Assembly (NCBI GenBank): GCA_001647635.1
Contig: CP014761.1
Location: forward strand, 2,232,001-2,296,000
Source: Leifsonia xyli
Lineage (GTDB): Bacteria > Actinomycetota > Actinomycetes > Actinomycetales > Microbacteriaceae
DNA length: 64,000 nucleotides
Direction: 5' to 3'
This document shows positions 25,160-33,902 of the stretch, one piece after another (the first letter of the stretch is position 1; every line of letters starts with the position of its first letter). Below the pieces are notes generated by a model that had not been told where the DNA came from, ran no database searches, and saw only the letters and a program-made list of their open reading frames with translations. The translations under genes were made by a program, and so were the position numbers.

Positions 25160-26344
25160 TCAATCGACAGTCGCCTCGACCGGTCGTGGCGATTCGTTGT
25201 GACCCCGGGTCCGTCTTCGCGCGGAGAGAGAGGTCGCCGCTGCGATCACGGCCACGAGCCCGTACAACAGAAGGCTCGGAAGAACCGCCACAAGGGCAGA
25301 GTACTTGTCGACCAGCACGCCGACGGCGAGCGCCGCGATCGAGGTGAGCCCGGACGACAGCAGCGAGACGACCGAGGATGCCCCAGCTCGGCGATGTGCC
25401 GGTACGACCTCCTGGAAGCTCGCCGAGCAGTAGACGCTGATCGCGACGTGGGCGACGACGTGAACACCGAAGCACACGAGGATCACGGCAGGAACGTCGC
25501 AGGAAGCGAACACCAGGATGGCCACCGCGTTCCCTCCGATGAGGGCAAACAGGGTTCCGCGGGGCACACGTCGTCCGGACATCAGTCTTCCGCCGATAAC
25601 GCCGGCGGCTTTCATCACGGCGAATCCCAGGAGCACGGCGGTCAGGGAGCAAGCTCCTAGCCGAAGCTGCCAGAGGATCAGAGGAGCGATCAGTGCGGCA
25701 TTTGCAAGGATGGAGAGCCAGGCCCTCGGGTGCGCGCTGAGCGCGCCCAGCCCTCGAAGATACCGGCGGAGCGGCTCGGACTTCGTTCGAGCGGACACTC
25801 GCCGTGGCCGGCCGACGAGGAAGACGCAGCCGGCGGCTGCCATGCAGGTCGCTCCGGCTAGCCAGATGGTCCTGGGGTCGATCGCGAACACGGCAGCGCC
25901 GATCACTCCACCGGCGAGCGACGCTGCGGCACTGATCCAGGCGATCCGGCCAATCGCGATCCGCTGCGCCGACGGTTCGTCGCTGAGCCGATTCAGCACG
26001 TACGCCGTCGAGGTTCCGGTCATTGCTGCCGCCCCGACGCCGGCCAGAACCTCTGCCACCGCGTCGGCCCCCACTCCCCAGGAGAGGAAGAACAGCAGCA
26101 GGGCAGACGTCCGTACGAGGTTGCCAAGTTGGATCGCCAGCCAGTGCGAGCGACGATCGAAGACGACCGCGGCGGGAATCTCCGAGACGGCCACGGAGAT
26201 GTTGAACACTGCGACCAGCGCGCCGATCGTCGCCGGCGAATAGCCCTTGCCCTGGAAGTACAGGTTGTCGACAACTGCGAAACAGCCCACCCCGGCAGCC
26301 GACAGCATCAGGAAGGCCCAGATGGCCGATCGTTCACGTTTCAC
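25160..26344 (-). CDS. MFS transporter of the YcaO peptide cluster
   Basis: The 394-residue membrane protein has about 12 hydrophobic segments in two halves (first SAIWAFLMLSAAGVGCFAVV, last AVLPSLLLYGLVAVIAAATS) and a loop VFDRRSHWLAIQLGN resembling the MFS motif between segments 2 and 3. I chose the GTG at 26344: GAGG overlaps the ycaO stop 8 bases before it. The 10-base gap from ycaO implies co-transcription, so export of, or resistance to, the modified peptide is the likely role (inference). Its G+C is visibly lower than that of its neighbours. Confidence 0.82.
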   Translation of the reverse strand: MKRERSAIWAFLMLSAAGVGCFAVVDNLYFQGKGYSPATIGALVAVFNISVAVSEIPAAVVFDRRSHWLAIQLGNLVRTSALLLFFLSWGVGADAVAEVLAGVGAAAMTGTSTAYVLNRLSDEPSAQRIAIGRIAWISAAASLAGGVIGAAVFAIDPRTIWLAGATCMAAAGCVFLVGRPRRVSARTKSEPLRRYLRGLGALSAHPRAWLSILANAALIAPLILWQLRLGACSLTAVLLGFAVMKAAGVIGGRLMSGRRVPRGTLFALIGGNAVAILVFASCDVPAVILVCFGVHVVAHVAISVYCSASFQEVVPAHRRAGASSVVSLLSSGLTSIAALAVGVLVDKYSALVAVLPSLLLYGLVAVIAAATSLSARRRTRGHNESPRPVEATVD

Positions 26345-26354
26345 TTCTGGTACC

Positions 26355-27980
26355 TCACATGAAGAGGGGTCCGGTGTAGGCCGTCGCCCGCTCATCGTTG
26401 CCGTCCGCCCAATCCCGAAAGCGCTCGAGCCGCGGGAAGTACAGATCATCCAGGGGCAGGATGCGATCGCCGATGACCCGGACGGCCGCGAACGTGGCTG
26501 CATCGACGAAGGTGTGGCGGTAGAACTCGACGCCCGCTCCGGACGCACGCCGGAGAACCTCGGCCAGCGACTGCGCCGGATCCCCCTCACCGCTGATCCG
26601 TTGCGAGTCGGACCGCCAGGACACGCTGTGGACGGGGTCAGGCTCGAAGAAGGAGCTGAACATCGGACGCGCCGCGCCACTGAACCACAACGACCGCATG
26701 TCGGTGATGGACGGCCCTACTTCCCGCCCGGTGTCGAGCGACCGCATCATCTGCGCTGCTTCGATCACTGCCTTCCGCAGCGCTGCACCCAACGTCGTAG
26801 CCGCGCCCATTCCTCGAGCGGTCGCTGAGCCGCCGGCACCCGCCGGTCTTGCGAGGGTGACGTGTACGACGGGCACGTTGAAGGGGTTCGCGAGAACCCC
26901 GGCCCGGAGCCGGGCTCCTGTCGATCGCGCGAGTTCCAGCGATAGAGGGTGATCGTCGACGTCGAGTGCCGAGATCGTGCGACCAGTGCGCGCGTAGAAC
27001 CAGAACGCATCGCGTTCGATCAGCTCCAGCACGGCTTGCAAGGTGGCTTCGACGAGCGATGCCCCGACCGCGGCGCCCGTCGTGCTGCTCGGGGTGGAGG
27101 AGCGGCGCCCGGCCGCCGGCGTGTAGGGGGCGTACACCAGGCTGGCGGGGAAGGGCCGCGGTCTTGCCCCGGTGAGGGAAGCAAGCATCACGTGATCCAC
27201 GAGATCGCGCGAGCCGATGGGCACCGGCTCACCGTCGAAATCGCGAGCGTCTCCCCACGCGGCCCGGCTGATCCCAGCCGCCGGAATCGCCACGATCGGA
27301 GCATCCGGTTCGTCGAACCCGCCTGCTACCGCGAAGCGCTCGATCCCCTCGCCAAGGCAACTGGCGAGCGCTTGCTCACGAGTCGCCCCCTTCCCTCCTA
27401 CCGGAGCGAACGTCTCCGCTTCATCGAGGAAGATCGCCGAGTCGGCGGTGCAGATTCCCTGCTCGTGTACGAGCGCGGGATTCAGGAGCACGGACGCGAA
27501 CCCGAACCATCCCCGGTGCGCTGCCACGAAGGTCTCGGGGCTCGCCGATCGGGGGATACCGCTGCAAGAATCCCCGTGACATTCCCCGGCGGTTGGACCA
27601 GCCTGGGCTTCCGGAAGCAGCTGCCGACGCGCGGCTCCCGTTCGGCGGCATTCGGCACAGTCGGGCCAGGGCGCGATGACCGACCAGTTCTGCCCGATGC
27701 TCGCATTGGTGATGGCGAGAGCGACTCCGTGCCGAGCGGCTTCCTCGACCGCATCGACGCTCTCGGATGCGCTCAAGGTTCTGTCGTGCCCGTCCACCCG
27801 GGACCAGAGGATGTCGACCTTCCGCTCGAAGCACTTCGCGCACGCACCATGCGCGTTGCCCACCGCGAATATGCGGCTGTCTCTCGGGTGCGTGAAGGTG
27901 ATCGACGGTTCGGTCTGGTGATGGCTTCGCAGAGGTGGCATCGGGAGGTGACGCCCGATGGCCTCGAGAATGGATTCCAT
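26355..27980 (-). CDS. YcaO-domain peptide-modifying enzyme
   Basis: The 541-residue protein has a C-terminal YcaO domain (about residues 150-540) with the ATP-binding residues in CLGEGIER (E211, E214, R215), EATLQAVLELIERDAFW (E311, E319, E322, R323) and RKAVIEAAQ (R402, E407, Q410). The first 140 residues carry CAKC (47-50) and CAEC (108-111), a tetracysteine pattern like the zinc site of E1-like partners in azoline-forming cyclodehydratases, but no ThiF-like ATPase motif. YcaO enzymes activate peptide amide oxygens to make azolines, amidines or thioamides. Only one in-frame start (27980) exists; its ribosome-binding site is weak. It lies between a repeat-peptide gene and an exporter gene. 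No dehydrogenase or TfuA partner is visible. Confidence 0.88.
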   Translation of the reverse strand: MESILEAIGRHLPMPPLRSHHQTEPSITFTHPRDSRIFAVGNAHGACAKCFERKVDILWSRVDGHDRTLSASESVDAVEEAARHGVALAITNASIGQNWSVIAPWPDCAECRRTGAARRQLLPEAQAGPTAGECHGDSCSGIPRSASPETFVAAHRGWFGFASVLLNPALVHEQGICTADSAIFLDEAETFAPVGGKGATREQALASCLGEGIERFAVAGGFDEPDAPIVAIPAAGISRAAWGDARDFDGEPVPIGSRDLVDHVMLASLTGARPRPFPASLVYAPYTPAAGRRSSTPSSTTGAAVGASLVEATLQAVLELIERDAFWFYARTGRTISALDVDDHPLSLELARSTGARLRAGVLANPFNVPVVHVTLARPAGAGGSATARGMGAATTLGAALRKAVIEAAQMMRSLDTGREVGPSITDMRSLWFSGAARPMFSSFFEPDPVHSVSWRSDSQRISGEGDPAQSLAEVLRRASGAGVEFYRHTFVDAATFAAVRVIGDRILPLDDLYFPRLERFRDWADGNDERATAYTGPLFM

Positions 27981-27997
27981 TTCGATTCGGGAGGGAC

Positions 27998-28029
27998 GTG
28001 CGGATCGACGCTTCCACGCCGATCCGCAC
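27998..28029 (-). promoter_or_regulatory. Hairpin between precursor gene and ycaO
   Basis: A perfect 10-bp stem (27998-28007 with 28020-28029) has a 12-base loop that can itself pair slightly. It lies 6 bases after the precursor stop and 17 bases before the ycaO ATG. There is no T-run, so partial attenuation or mRNA stabilisation favouring precursor expression is more likely than full termination. Confidence 0.6.
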
Positions 28030-28035
28030 GAGACC

Positions 28036-28140
28036 TCATCGGGTCACGTAACCGCCGGCCTGGCGAGTGGTGTATCCACCGGCCTGACGGGTCGTCCCAT
28101 CGTGCGAGATGACGTCGTCCAGAATCTCGGAATTGATCAC
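28036..28140 (-). CDS. RiPP precursor peptide with tandem TTRQAGGY repeats (34 residues)
   Basis: GTG at 28140 is preceded by GAAAGGA with 6-base spacing. The peptide has a 15-residue leader-like start MINSEILDDVISHDG and then TTRQAGGY twice, ending VTR. The two repeats differ at five synonymous codon positions and no amino acid. There is no Cys; the modifiable residues are Thr, Tyr, Gln and Gly. It is directly upstream of ycaO on the same strand. A precursor function is inferred from size, repeats and neighbours. An overlapping frame starting with the ATG at 28165 is judged a shadow. Confidence 0.78.
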   Translation of the reverse strand: MINSEILDDVISHDGTTRQAGGYTTRQAGGYVTR

Positions 28141-28178
28141 TTGATTTCCTTTCGTCAAGGCGCATGAGCGCCTCTACG

Positions 28179-28208
28179 AAGGTAGCAATCGTGATATCTG
28201 AGCGTAAA
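28179..28208 (-). promoter_or_regulatory. Candidate promoter of the peptide-ycaO-MFS operon
   Basis: Minus strand: TTTACG, 18 bases, TACCTT, in an AT-rich patch; the -10 fits the actinobacterial TAnnnT pattern. The predicted transcript start is about 30 bases before the GTG. There is no terminator after bkdB, so read-through from the bkd operon is also possible. Confidence 0.4.
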
Positions 28209-28232
28209 CGTTTGTATTTAGGTTTGTATGCC

Positions 28233-29660
28233 TCAGTCGAGAAGCAGCGCAGGCTCCTCGATGATGGATGCGACGTCGGCGAGGAACCGCGACGCGACGT
28301 CTCCGTCCACCACGCGGTGGTCGAACGAGGCGCCGAGCGTCGTGACGAAGCGCGGACGCACCTCGCCGTCGACCACCCATGGCTTCTGCTTGATCGTCCC
28401 GAGCGCGACGATGCCCACCTCGCCCGGGTTCAGGATGGGCGTGCCGGTGTCCATCCCGAACACGCCGATGTTCGTCACGGTGATGGTGCCGCCGTTCATG
28501 TCGGACGGGGGCGTCTTGCCGTCGCGGGCGGTCAACGTGAGCTGCTCGAGGCTGCGGGCCAGCTCGAGCAGGGTCATCCCCTGCGCCTCCTTGACGTTCG
28601 GCACGATGAGGCCGCGCGGGGTGGCGGCCGCGATGCCGAGGTTGACGTAGTGGCGGACGATGATCTCCTCGTCCGTCCACGTCGAGTTCACGGTCGGGTT
28701 GCGGCGTACGGCCCAGATGATCGCCTTCGCCATGATCAGCAGGGGCGACACCTTGACACCGGCGAAGTCGGGCGAGTTCTTGAGCCGCTTGACGAACTCC
28801 ATGGTGCGCGTCGCGTCCACATCGACGAAGAGGCTGACGTGCGGGGCGCTGAACGCGCTCGACGTCATCGCGTTCGCGATCGCCTTGCGCACGCCCTTGA
28901 CCGGGATGCGCTCCTCGCGGTCGTCGGGCCACTCCGGGGTCTGGATGTTGCGGAAGACGCTCGCCTGCGTCGCCTCGCGGAGCACGTCGTCGCGCGTGAT
29001 GTCGCCGATGGGCCCGGTCGGCGTCACCAGGGTGAGGTCGACGCCGAGGTCCTTCGCGAGCTTGCGGATCGGCGGCTTGGCGATGACCGGGCCGGACGGG
29101 CGCGGCCCGGGCGCAGCGGCCGCGGCAGGCTGCGAGGGCGCGGCGACGGGCGACGCGGGGGCGGCCTGAGGCGCCGGGGCAGCAGCCGGTGCCGCGGGCG
29201 CGGGGCTCTGCGCGATGCTGCCGGAGAACGAGACAGGGAGGGAGGCAGTGCCGGGGTGGGTCACCCGACGACGACGGCTGGTGCCGTGTCCGGCGGAGCC
29301 GTAGCCGACGAGCACGGCCCCGGCCTTCGGCTCCTCCTCGTGCGAGACCGTCGCGGCGGCGTCGGCGGCGACCTCCTCGGCAGGCTCCGGCTCGGGCTGC
29401 GGGGTTTCGGCTGCCTGGCCTCCCGCGGTGACGGTGAAGATCGGCGTGCCGACCTCGACCGTCTGACCCTCGGTGACGAGGAGCTCGCCGACCGTCCCCT
29501 CGAACGGCGACGGCAGCTCGACCAGCGACTTGGCGGTCTCGATCTCGACGATGACCTGGTTCACCGCGACCTGCTCGCCGGGCGCGACCTTCCACGAGAC
29601 GATCTCCGCCTCGGTCAGGCCCTCGCCCACGTCGGGCAGGAGGAACTGGGACTCGCTCAT
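28233..29660 (-). CDS. bkdB: Branched-chain 2-oxoacid dehydrogenase E2 (lipoyl acyltransferase)
   Basis: The 475-residue E2 has an N-terminal lipoyl domain ([20 protein letters not shown]; lipoyl Lys in [11 protein letters not shown], about residue 44), a Pro/Ala linker, a subunit-binding domain ([20 protein letters not shown]), and a catalytic domain with FDHRVVDGD (His about 448, Asp about 452). It transfers acyl groups from E1 to CoA in 2-oxoacid oxidation. One lipoyl domain is present. It is the last gene of hisC-bkdA1-bkdA2-bkdB; no E3 gene is in the window. Pyruvate or acetoin specificity cannot be excluded. Confidence 0.9.
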   Translation of the reverse strand: MSESQFLLPDVGEGLTEAEIVSWKVAPGEQVAVNQVIVEIETAKSLVELPSPFEGTVGELLVTEGQTVEVGTPIFTVTAGGQAAETPQPEPEPAEEVAADAAATVSHEEEPKAGAVLVGYGSAGHGTSRRRRVTHPGTASLPVSFSGSIAQSPAPAAPAAAPAPQAAPASPVAAPSQPAAAAAPGPRPSGPVIAKPPIRKLAKDLGVDLTLVTPTGPIGDITRDDVLREATQASVFRNIQTPEWPDDREERIPVKGVRKAIANAMTSSAFSAPHVSLFVDVDATRTMEFVKRLKNSPDFAGVKVSPLLIMAKAIIWAVRRNPTVNSTWTDEEIIVRHYVNLGIAAATPRGLIVPNVKEAQGMTLLELARSLEQLTLTARDGKTPPSDMNGGTITVTNIGVFGMDTGTPILNPGEVGIVALGTIKQKPWVVDGEVRPRFVTTLGASFDHRVVDGDVASRFLADVASIIEEPALLLD

Positions 29661-29704
29661 GTGCGACTTCTCTCTGTCAGGGGCGCCCGGATCGGGGCGC
29701 GGCG

Positions 29705-31075
29705 TCAGTACGCCAGCGCCCGGTCGACGGCCTCGAGGATGCGGTCGGCGTCGGGGAGGTAGAGCTCCTCCAGCTTCGCCGGCGGGAAGGGGATGTCGAA
29801 CCCGGCGACGCGCAGCACGGGCGCCTCCAGCGAGTAGAACGCCTTCTCGGTGACGGTCGCCGCCACCTCGGACGCGACCGAGACGTTCCCCGGCGCCTCC
29901 TGCGCGATGATCAGGCGGCCGGTCTTCTGCACGGAGGCGATCACCGGACCGTAGTCGACGGGGGACAGCGAGCGGAGGTCGACGACCTCCAGGCTGCGGC
30001 CCTCCTCGGCGGCGAGCTCTGCCGCGCGCAGCGCGACGCTCACCATGCCCGCCCACGCGACGATGGTCGCGTCGGTGCCGGTGCGGACCACGCGGCTGGC
30101 GTGCAACGCCGTCGGGTTCTCGTGCAGGTCGACCTCGCCCTTGGGCCAGTAGCGGCTCATCGGCTCGAAGAAGATCACCGGGTCGTCGGACCGGATGGCC
30201 TCCTGGATCATCCAGTACGCGTCGTGCGGCGTCGACGGAGCGACGATCCGCAGGCCGGCGGTGTGCGCGAAGTACGCCTCCGGCGCCTCCTGGTGATGCT
30301 CGACCGCACCGATGTGGCCGCCGTGCGGGATGCGGATGACCACCGGGAACGGCATGCGGCCGTTGTGCCGGTTGGTCATCTTGGCGAGCTGCGTCGTGAT
30401 CTGGTCGAAGCCGGGGAACACGAACCCGTTGAACTGGATCTCGAGCACCGGGCGGTACCCGCGCATGGCGAGACCGATCGCGGTTCCGACGATGCCGGCC
30501 TCGGCGAGCGGGGTGTCGATGACGCGCTGGGGACCGAACTCCTGCTGCAGACCCTCGGTCACGCGGAAGACGCCGCCGAGCGGACCGACGTCCTCGCCCA
30601 GGATGATCACCTTGGGGTCGTCGGCGAGCGCGCGGCGCAGGCCGGCGTTCAGCGCCTTGACCATCGGCAGCGACTGGATGCGCGGTTCGGGAAGCGCATC
30701 GACCGGAGCCTCCGACGGCCCGGTGCCGTCATGCTCGGCGGCGGCGGCCTCCGCGCCCACCTCCGCGGACGCCTGGGCGTCGTCGTGAGCCGTCGCGGCG
30801 GCCTCCGCGGGAGCCTCGGCCGCAACGTCCTCGGTCGCTTCTGCGAGCTCCGCCGCCTCATCGTCGATCATGAACTCACGCGTCCACTCCTGCTCTGCCA
30901 CGTGCTCCTCGAGCACGCGCGAGCCGGGCTCGCTTTCGATGATCTCGACGACGTCGATGGCCTGGGTGTCGAGCGAGGTGCTGTCGATCGACGACTCGTC
31001 CGCGTGGTCCGCTTCGGGCTGCCCCTCGATCAACTCGGCCTCCACGTACTCGGCGTCGCTTCTCACGTCGCTCAT
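29705..31075 (-). CDS. bkdA2: Branched-chain 2-oxoacid dehydrogenase E1 beta with acidic N-terminal extension
   Basis: The conserved E1-beta part runs from about residue 137 ([20 protein letters not shown]) to 456, with [17 protein letters not shown] and the transketolase C-terminal domain. The first 135 residues are acidic, Ala/Glu-rich and low in complexity, which is unusual: E1-beta is normally about 325-340 residues. The internal Met-138 has no ribosome-binding site, whereas the ATG at 31075 overlaps the E1-alpha stop (ATGA), so the extension is probably real. It binds thiamine diphosphate with E1-alpha. Confidence 0.9.
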   Translation of the reverse strand: MSDVRSDAEYVEAELIEGQPEADHADESSIDSTSLDTQAIDVVEIIESEPGSRVLEEHVAEQEWTREFMIDDEAAELAEATEDVAAEAPAEAAATAHDDAQASAEVGAEAAAAEHDGTGPSEAPVDALPEPRIQSLPMVKALNAGLRRALADDPKVIILGEDVGPLGGVFRVTEGLQQEFGPQRVIDTPLAEAGIVGTAIGLAMRGYRPVLEIQFNGFVFPGFDQITTQLAKMTNRHNGRMPFPVVIRIPHGGHIGAVEHHQEAPEAYFAHTAGLRIVAPSTPHDAYWMIQEAIRSDDPVIFFEPMSRYWPKGEVDLHENPTALHASRVVRTGTDATIVAWAGMVSVALRAAELAAEEGRSLEVVDLRSLSPVDYGPVIASVQKTGRLIIAQEAPGNVSVASEVAATVTEKAFYSLEAPVLRVAGFDIPFPPAKLEELYLPDADRILEAVDRALAY

Positions 31076-32211
31076 GCGTCACCTCCGAACGACGCCTCAT
31101 AGTCTTCGAGCCAGCGTCGCTGCTCCTCCGTCACGGGATGCGGCTCACTGTAGACGTGCTCGAACATCGACGCGACAGAGGGCGTTCCCAGCTGCAGCGT
31201 GCGGCGACGGACATCGGCGGCGAGATCGGCCGCCTCCTCGTCCGCACTGTCGAAGAACGCCTGCCCGACGCCCTGCTGCTCGAGGAAGACCCGGAACCGC
31301 ACGATCGGGTCACGCTCGGCCCAGTAGGCCTCCTCGTCGGCCGTCCGGTACTTGGTCGGGTCGTCGCTCGACGTGTGGGCGCCCATCCGGTAGGTCAGCG
31401 CCTCGATCATGCTCGGGCCCTCGCCGCTGCGCGCGTCGTCCAGGTGCTTCGCGGTGACCGCGTAGGCGGCGAGCACGTCGTTGCCGTCGATCTGCACGCC
31501 CGGGATGCCGAAGCCGCTCGAACGCAGGTAGAGAGGAGTGCGGGACTGGGTGCTGACCGGCACGGAGATCGCCCAGTGGTTGTTCTGCAGGAAGAACACC
31601 TGCGGGGTCTGGTAGCTCGCCGCGAAGACGAACGCCTCGCTCACGTCACCCTGGCTGGTGGCGCCGTCGCCGAAGTAGACGATGGATGCCGAGTCGCGGG
31701 TGTCGTCGCCGGTGCCGACTGCGCCGTCGAACTTCATGCCCATCGCGTAGCCGGTGGCGTGGAGGGTCTGGGAGCCGATCACGAGCGTGTAGAGGTGGAA
31801 GTTGCCCACCGCCGGATCGGTCGGGTCCCACCCGCCGTGGGTTACACCGCGCAGGAGCTCGATGATGCCGACCGGGTCGATCCCCCGGATCATGCCGATG
31901 ACGTGCTCGCGGTACGACGGGAAGAGGTGGTCCTGCGGCTTGGCCGCGTGCGCGGAGCCGACCTGCGCGCCCTCCTGGCCGTGGCTCGGAACCCAGAGGC
32001 CGAGCTGACCCTGCCGCTGCAGGTTGGCCGCCTCGTGGTCGAACGCTCGCACGCGGACCATGTCACGGTAGAAGCGTCGGTAGTCGTTCTCGTCGAGTCG
32101 CTCCAGATAGGGGAGGTACTCGGCCGACGTCTCGCTCGGCTGGAAACGGCCGTCAGCGGTGAGCAGCTGGACCGTGTTCGCCGGGCGCGGGATCTCGTTC
32201 GTCGCAACCAC
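31072..32211 (-). CDS. bkdA1: Branched-chain 2-oxoacid dehydrogenase E1 alpha
   Basis: The 379-residue protein has the thiamine diphosphate motif GDGATSQGDVSEAFVFAASY followed about 10 residues later by NN, and the conserved phosphorylation-loop region YRMGAHTSSDDPTKYR. Together with E1-beta it decarboxylates the 2-oxoacid and reductively acylates the lipoyl group of E2. It begins 4 bases after the stop of hisC and overlaps bkdA2, so it is in the middle of one operon. Confidence 0.93.
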   Translation of the reverse strand: MVATNEIPRPANTVQLLTADGRFQPSETSAEYLPYLERLDENDYRRFYRDMVRVRAFDHEAANLQRQGQLGLWVPSHGQEGAQVGSAHAAKPQDHLFPSYREHVIGMIRGIDPVGIIELLRGVTHGGWDPTDPAVGNFHLYTLVIGSQTLHATGYAMGMKFDGAVGTGDDTRDSASIVYFGDGATSQGDVSEAFVFAASYQTPQVFFLQNNHWAISVPVSTQSRTPLYLRSSGFGIPGVQIDGNDVLAAYAVTAKHLDDARSGEGPSMIEALTYRMGAHTSSDDPTKYRTADEEAYWAERDPIVRFRVFLEQQGVGQAFFDSADEEAADLAADVRRRTLQLGTPSVASMFEHVYSEPHPVTEEQRRWLEDYEASFGGDA

Positions 32212-32215
32212 CGTT

Positions 32216-33325
32216 CTAACCTAACCGCTTGCCTGGGTGCCCATTTGGTAGGTTCCGCACAATTTCACCGGCGACCTGGAGGAGTTTCTCTACAGACTCC
32301 TCTTCGCCGACGCTGATGCGGATGCCCTCCGGCGGGAACGCGCGGACCGTGAGCCCGGCGTCGAAGAACGCGTCGTTGGCGGCAGCCGTCTGCTCCCCCG
32401 TGGCCAGCCAGACGAAGTTGCCCTGCGCCACCGGCACGTTCCAGCCCTGCTCGATGAGGGCGTCGCGCAGGCGGTCGCGCAGCATCGCGATGCGCGCCAC
32501 CCGCTCCATCAGCTCGTCCTCCGCGTCGATGGATGCGAGCGCGGCCACGCGTGCTGCATCCGTGACGGACAGCGGGATGGCGGCCGAGCGGGCGGCATCC
32601 AGTACCGGTGCGGGACCCACCGCGTAGCCGACGCGGAGTGCCGCCAGCCCGTAGGCCTTCGAGAACGTGCGCAGCACGACCAGGTTGGGGTAGCGGGAGA
32701 GCAGCGGGATGCCGTCGACCGCGTCGTCGTCGGTCACGAACTCGTAGTAGGCCTCGTCGAGCAGCACCAGGAGGTCGGAGGGCACGCGCGCCATGAACGC
32801 CTCGAACTCCGCCGCGGTCACCACCGTGCCCGTCGGGTTGTTGGGGGAGCACACGATCACGACACGGGTGCGGTCGGTGATCGCGTCGGCCATGGCTTCC
32901 AGCTCGTGGCTGCCGTCGGCGCGGACCGGCACCTGCACGCTCGTCGCGCCGGACACCGTCACCAGGCCCGGGTAGGCCTCGAACGAGCGCCACGCGTAGA
33001 CGACCTCGTCGCCGACGCCGGCCGCCGCCGCGATCAGCTGCGCGAGCAGGGCGACCGAGCCGCTGCCGAGGTGCACCTGGTCGATGCCGACGCCGTGCCG
33101 CTCCGCCAGCCGTGCACGCAGATCGCCCCCGGTCGCGTTGGGATAGCGGTTCAGCTCGCGGAGGGTCGCCGCCACAGCGTCCACCACCGAGGGCAGAGGC
33201 GGGAACGGGTTCTCGTTGCTCGACAGCTTGAAGCCATCGGCCGGCGCCGGTCGCCCCTGCCTGTAAGGAGGGACGCTGACGATCTCCGGACGGAGCTTCA
33301 CGCCGAGCGTGTCTTCGGAACTCAC
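32216..33325 (-). CDS. hisC: HisC-like aminotransferase (histidinol-phosphate or aromatic/branched)
   Basis: The 369-residue PLP-dependent aminotransferase (fold type I) has [13 protein letters not shown] near the start, [16 protein letters not shown], and the PLP lysine in [15 protein letters not shown]. HisC and the aromatic aminotransferase Pat share these features. Because it heads the bkd operon (4 bases before bkdA1), it may in practice supply 2-oxoacids to that complex; a histidine role is the alternative. No his genes lie nearby. Confidence 0.8.
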   Translation of the reverse strand: MSSEDTLGVKLRPEIVSVPPYRQGRPAPADGFKLSSNENPFPPLPSVVDAVAATLRELNRYPNATGGDLRARLAERHGVGIDQVHLGSGSVALLAQLIAAAAGVGDEVVYAWRSFEAYPGLVTVSGATSVQVPVRADGSHELEAMADAITDRTRVVIVCSPNNPTGTVVTAAEFEAFMARVPSDLLVLLDEAYYEFVTDDDAVDGIPLLSRYPNLVVLRTFSKAYGLAALRVGYAVGPAPVLDAARSAAIPLSVTDAARVAALASIDAEDELMERVARIAMLRDRLRDALIEQGWNVPVAQGNFVWLATGEQTAAANDAFFDAGLTVRAFPPEGIRISVGEEESVEKLLQVAGEIVRNLPNGHPGKRLG

Positions 33326-33367
33326 AGACCCAACTTAGCCGCGCCCGCATACCCCGAGGGGAATCAC

Positions 33368-33844
33368 CTAGATCTGTGGATGGCGCCGAAGCATGGTGAG
33401 ACGAATGGAGGAGTTGAGGAAGGCGAGCCCGACGAGCACGGGAAAGACGGCCGTCGCGCCATCGTCGAAGGTCCGGGGTGGTTCGATGACGAGCTGCACC
33501 ACTCCGAGCAGATAGACGCCGGACAGCCACCAGCCCGCAAGGGGTCGTGCGGTGAGGCGCCACCACGCCCGCGGCGGCGCGATGGGCTCCCCGGGCCCGC
33601 GGAACGACCGCGCGACCGCGATCAGCAGCGCTGTCGACACGAGGCGCAACAGGATCACTCCGAGTGCCCCCGTCAGCACCGGACTCACCATCCAGATGAT
33701 CACGGCGTTGAGCGCCGTCATCACCACCAGGACGGCGAACTTCTGGCCCGGGTTCATCACGCGCAGCGGCCACCAGCGCATCGGAGGATAGGTCACAGGG
33801 CCGTCGAGGGGCGGCGGGGCGGCGAGTCCGTCGGGCGAGTCCAC
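33368..33844 (-). CDS. Small membrane protein of unknown function
   Basis: The protein, about 158 residues, has four hydrophobic segments (FAVLVVMTALNAVIIWMV, LTGALGVILLRLVSTALLIAVA, WWLSGVYLLGVVQLVI, VFPVLVGLAFLNSSIRL) and no motif I recognise. The start is uncertain: GTG at 33844 is used, but an ATG about 90 bases inside is possible. It is divergent from the holin-like gene. Confidence 0.6.
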   Translation of the reverse strand: MDSPDGLAAPPPLDGPVTYPPMRWWPLRVMNPGQKFAVLVVMTALNAVIIWMVSPVLTGALGVILLRLVSTALLIAVARSFRGPGEPIAPPRAWWRLTARPLAGWWLSGVYLLGVVQLVIEPPRTFDDGATAVFPVLVGLAFLNSSIRLTMLRRHPQI

Positions 33845-33902
33845 GCTCCAGACCCTAGCGCCACCCCTGTACCCCGGCCCGACGCACTGCCAGGATGTGG
33901 GC

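Noticed and set aside
27773..28165. 130-residue minus-strand frame overlapping the precursor gene, starting at an ATG
   Set aside because: It runs through the ycaO start in another frame and has low-complexity shadow composition. The GTG frame has the ribosome-binding site and the repeats.
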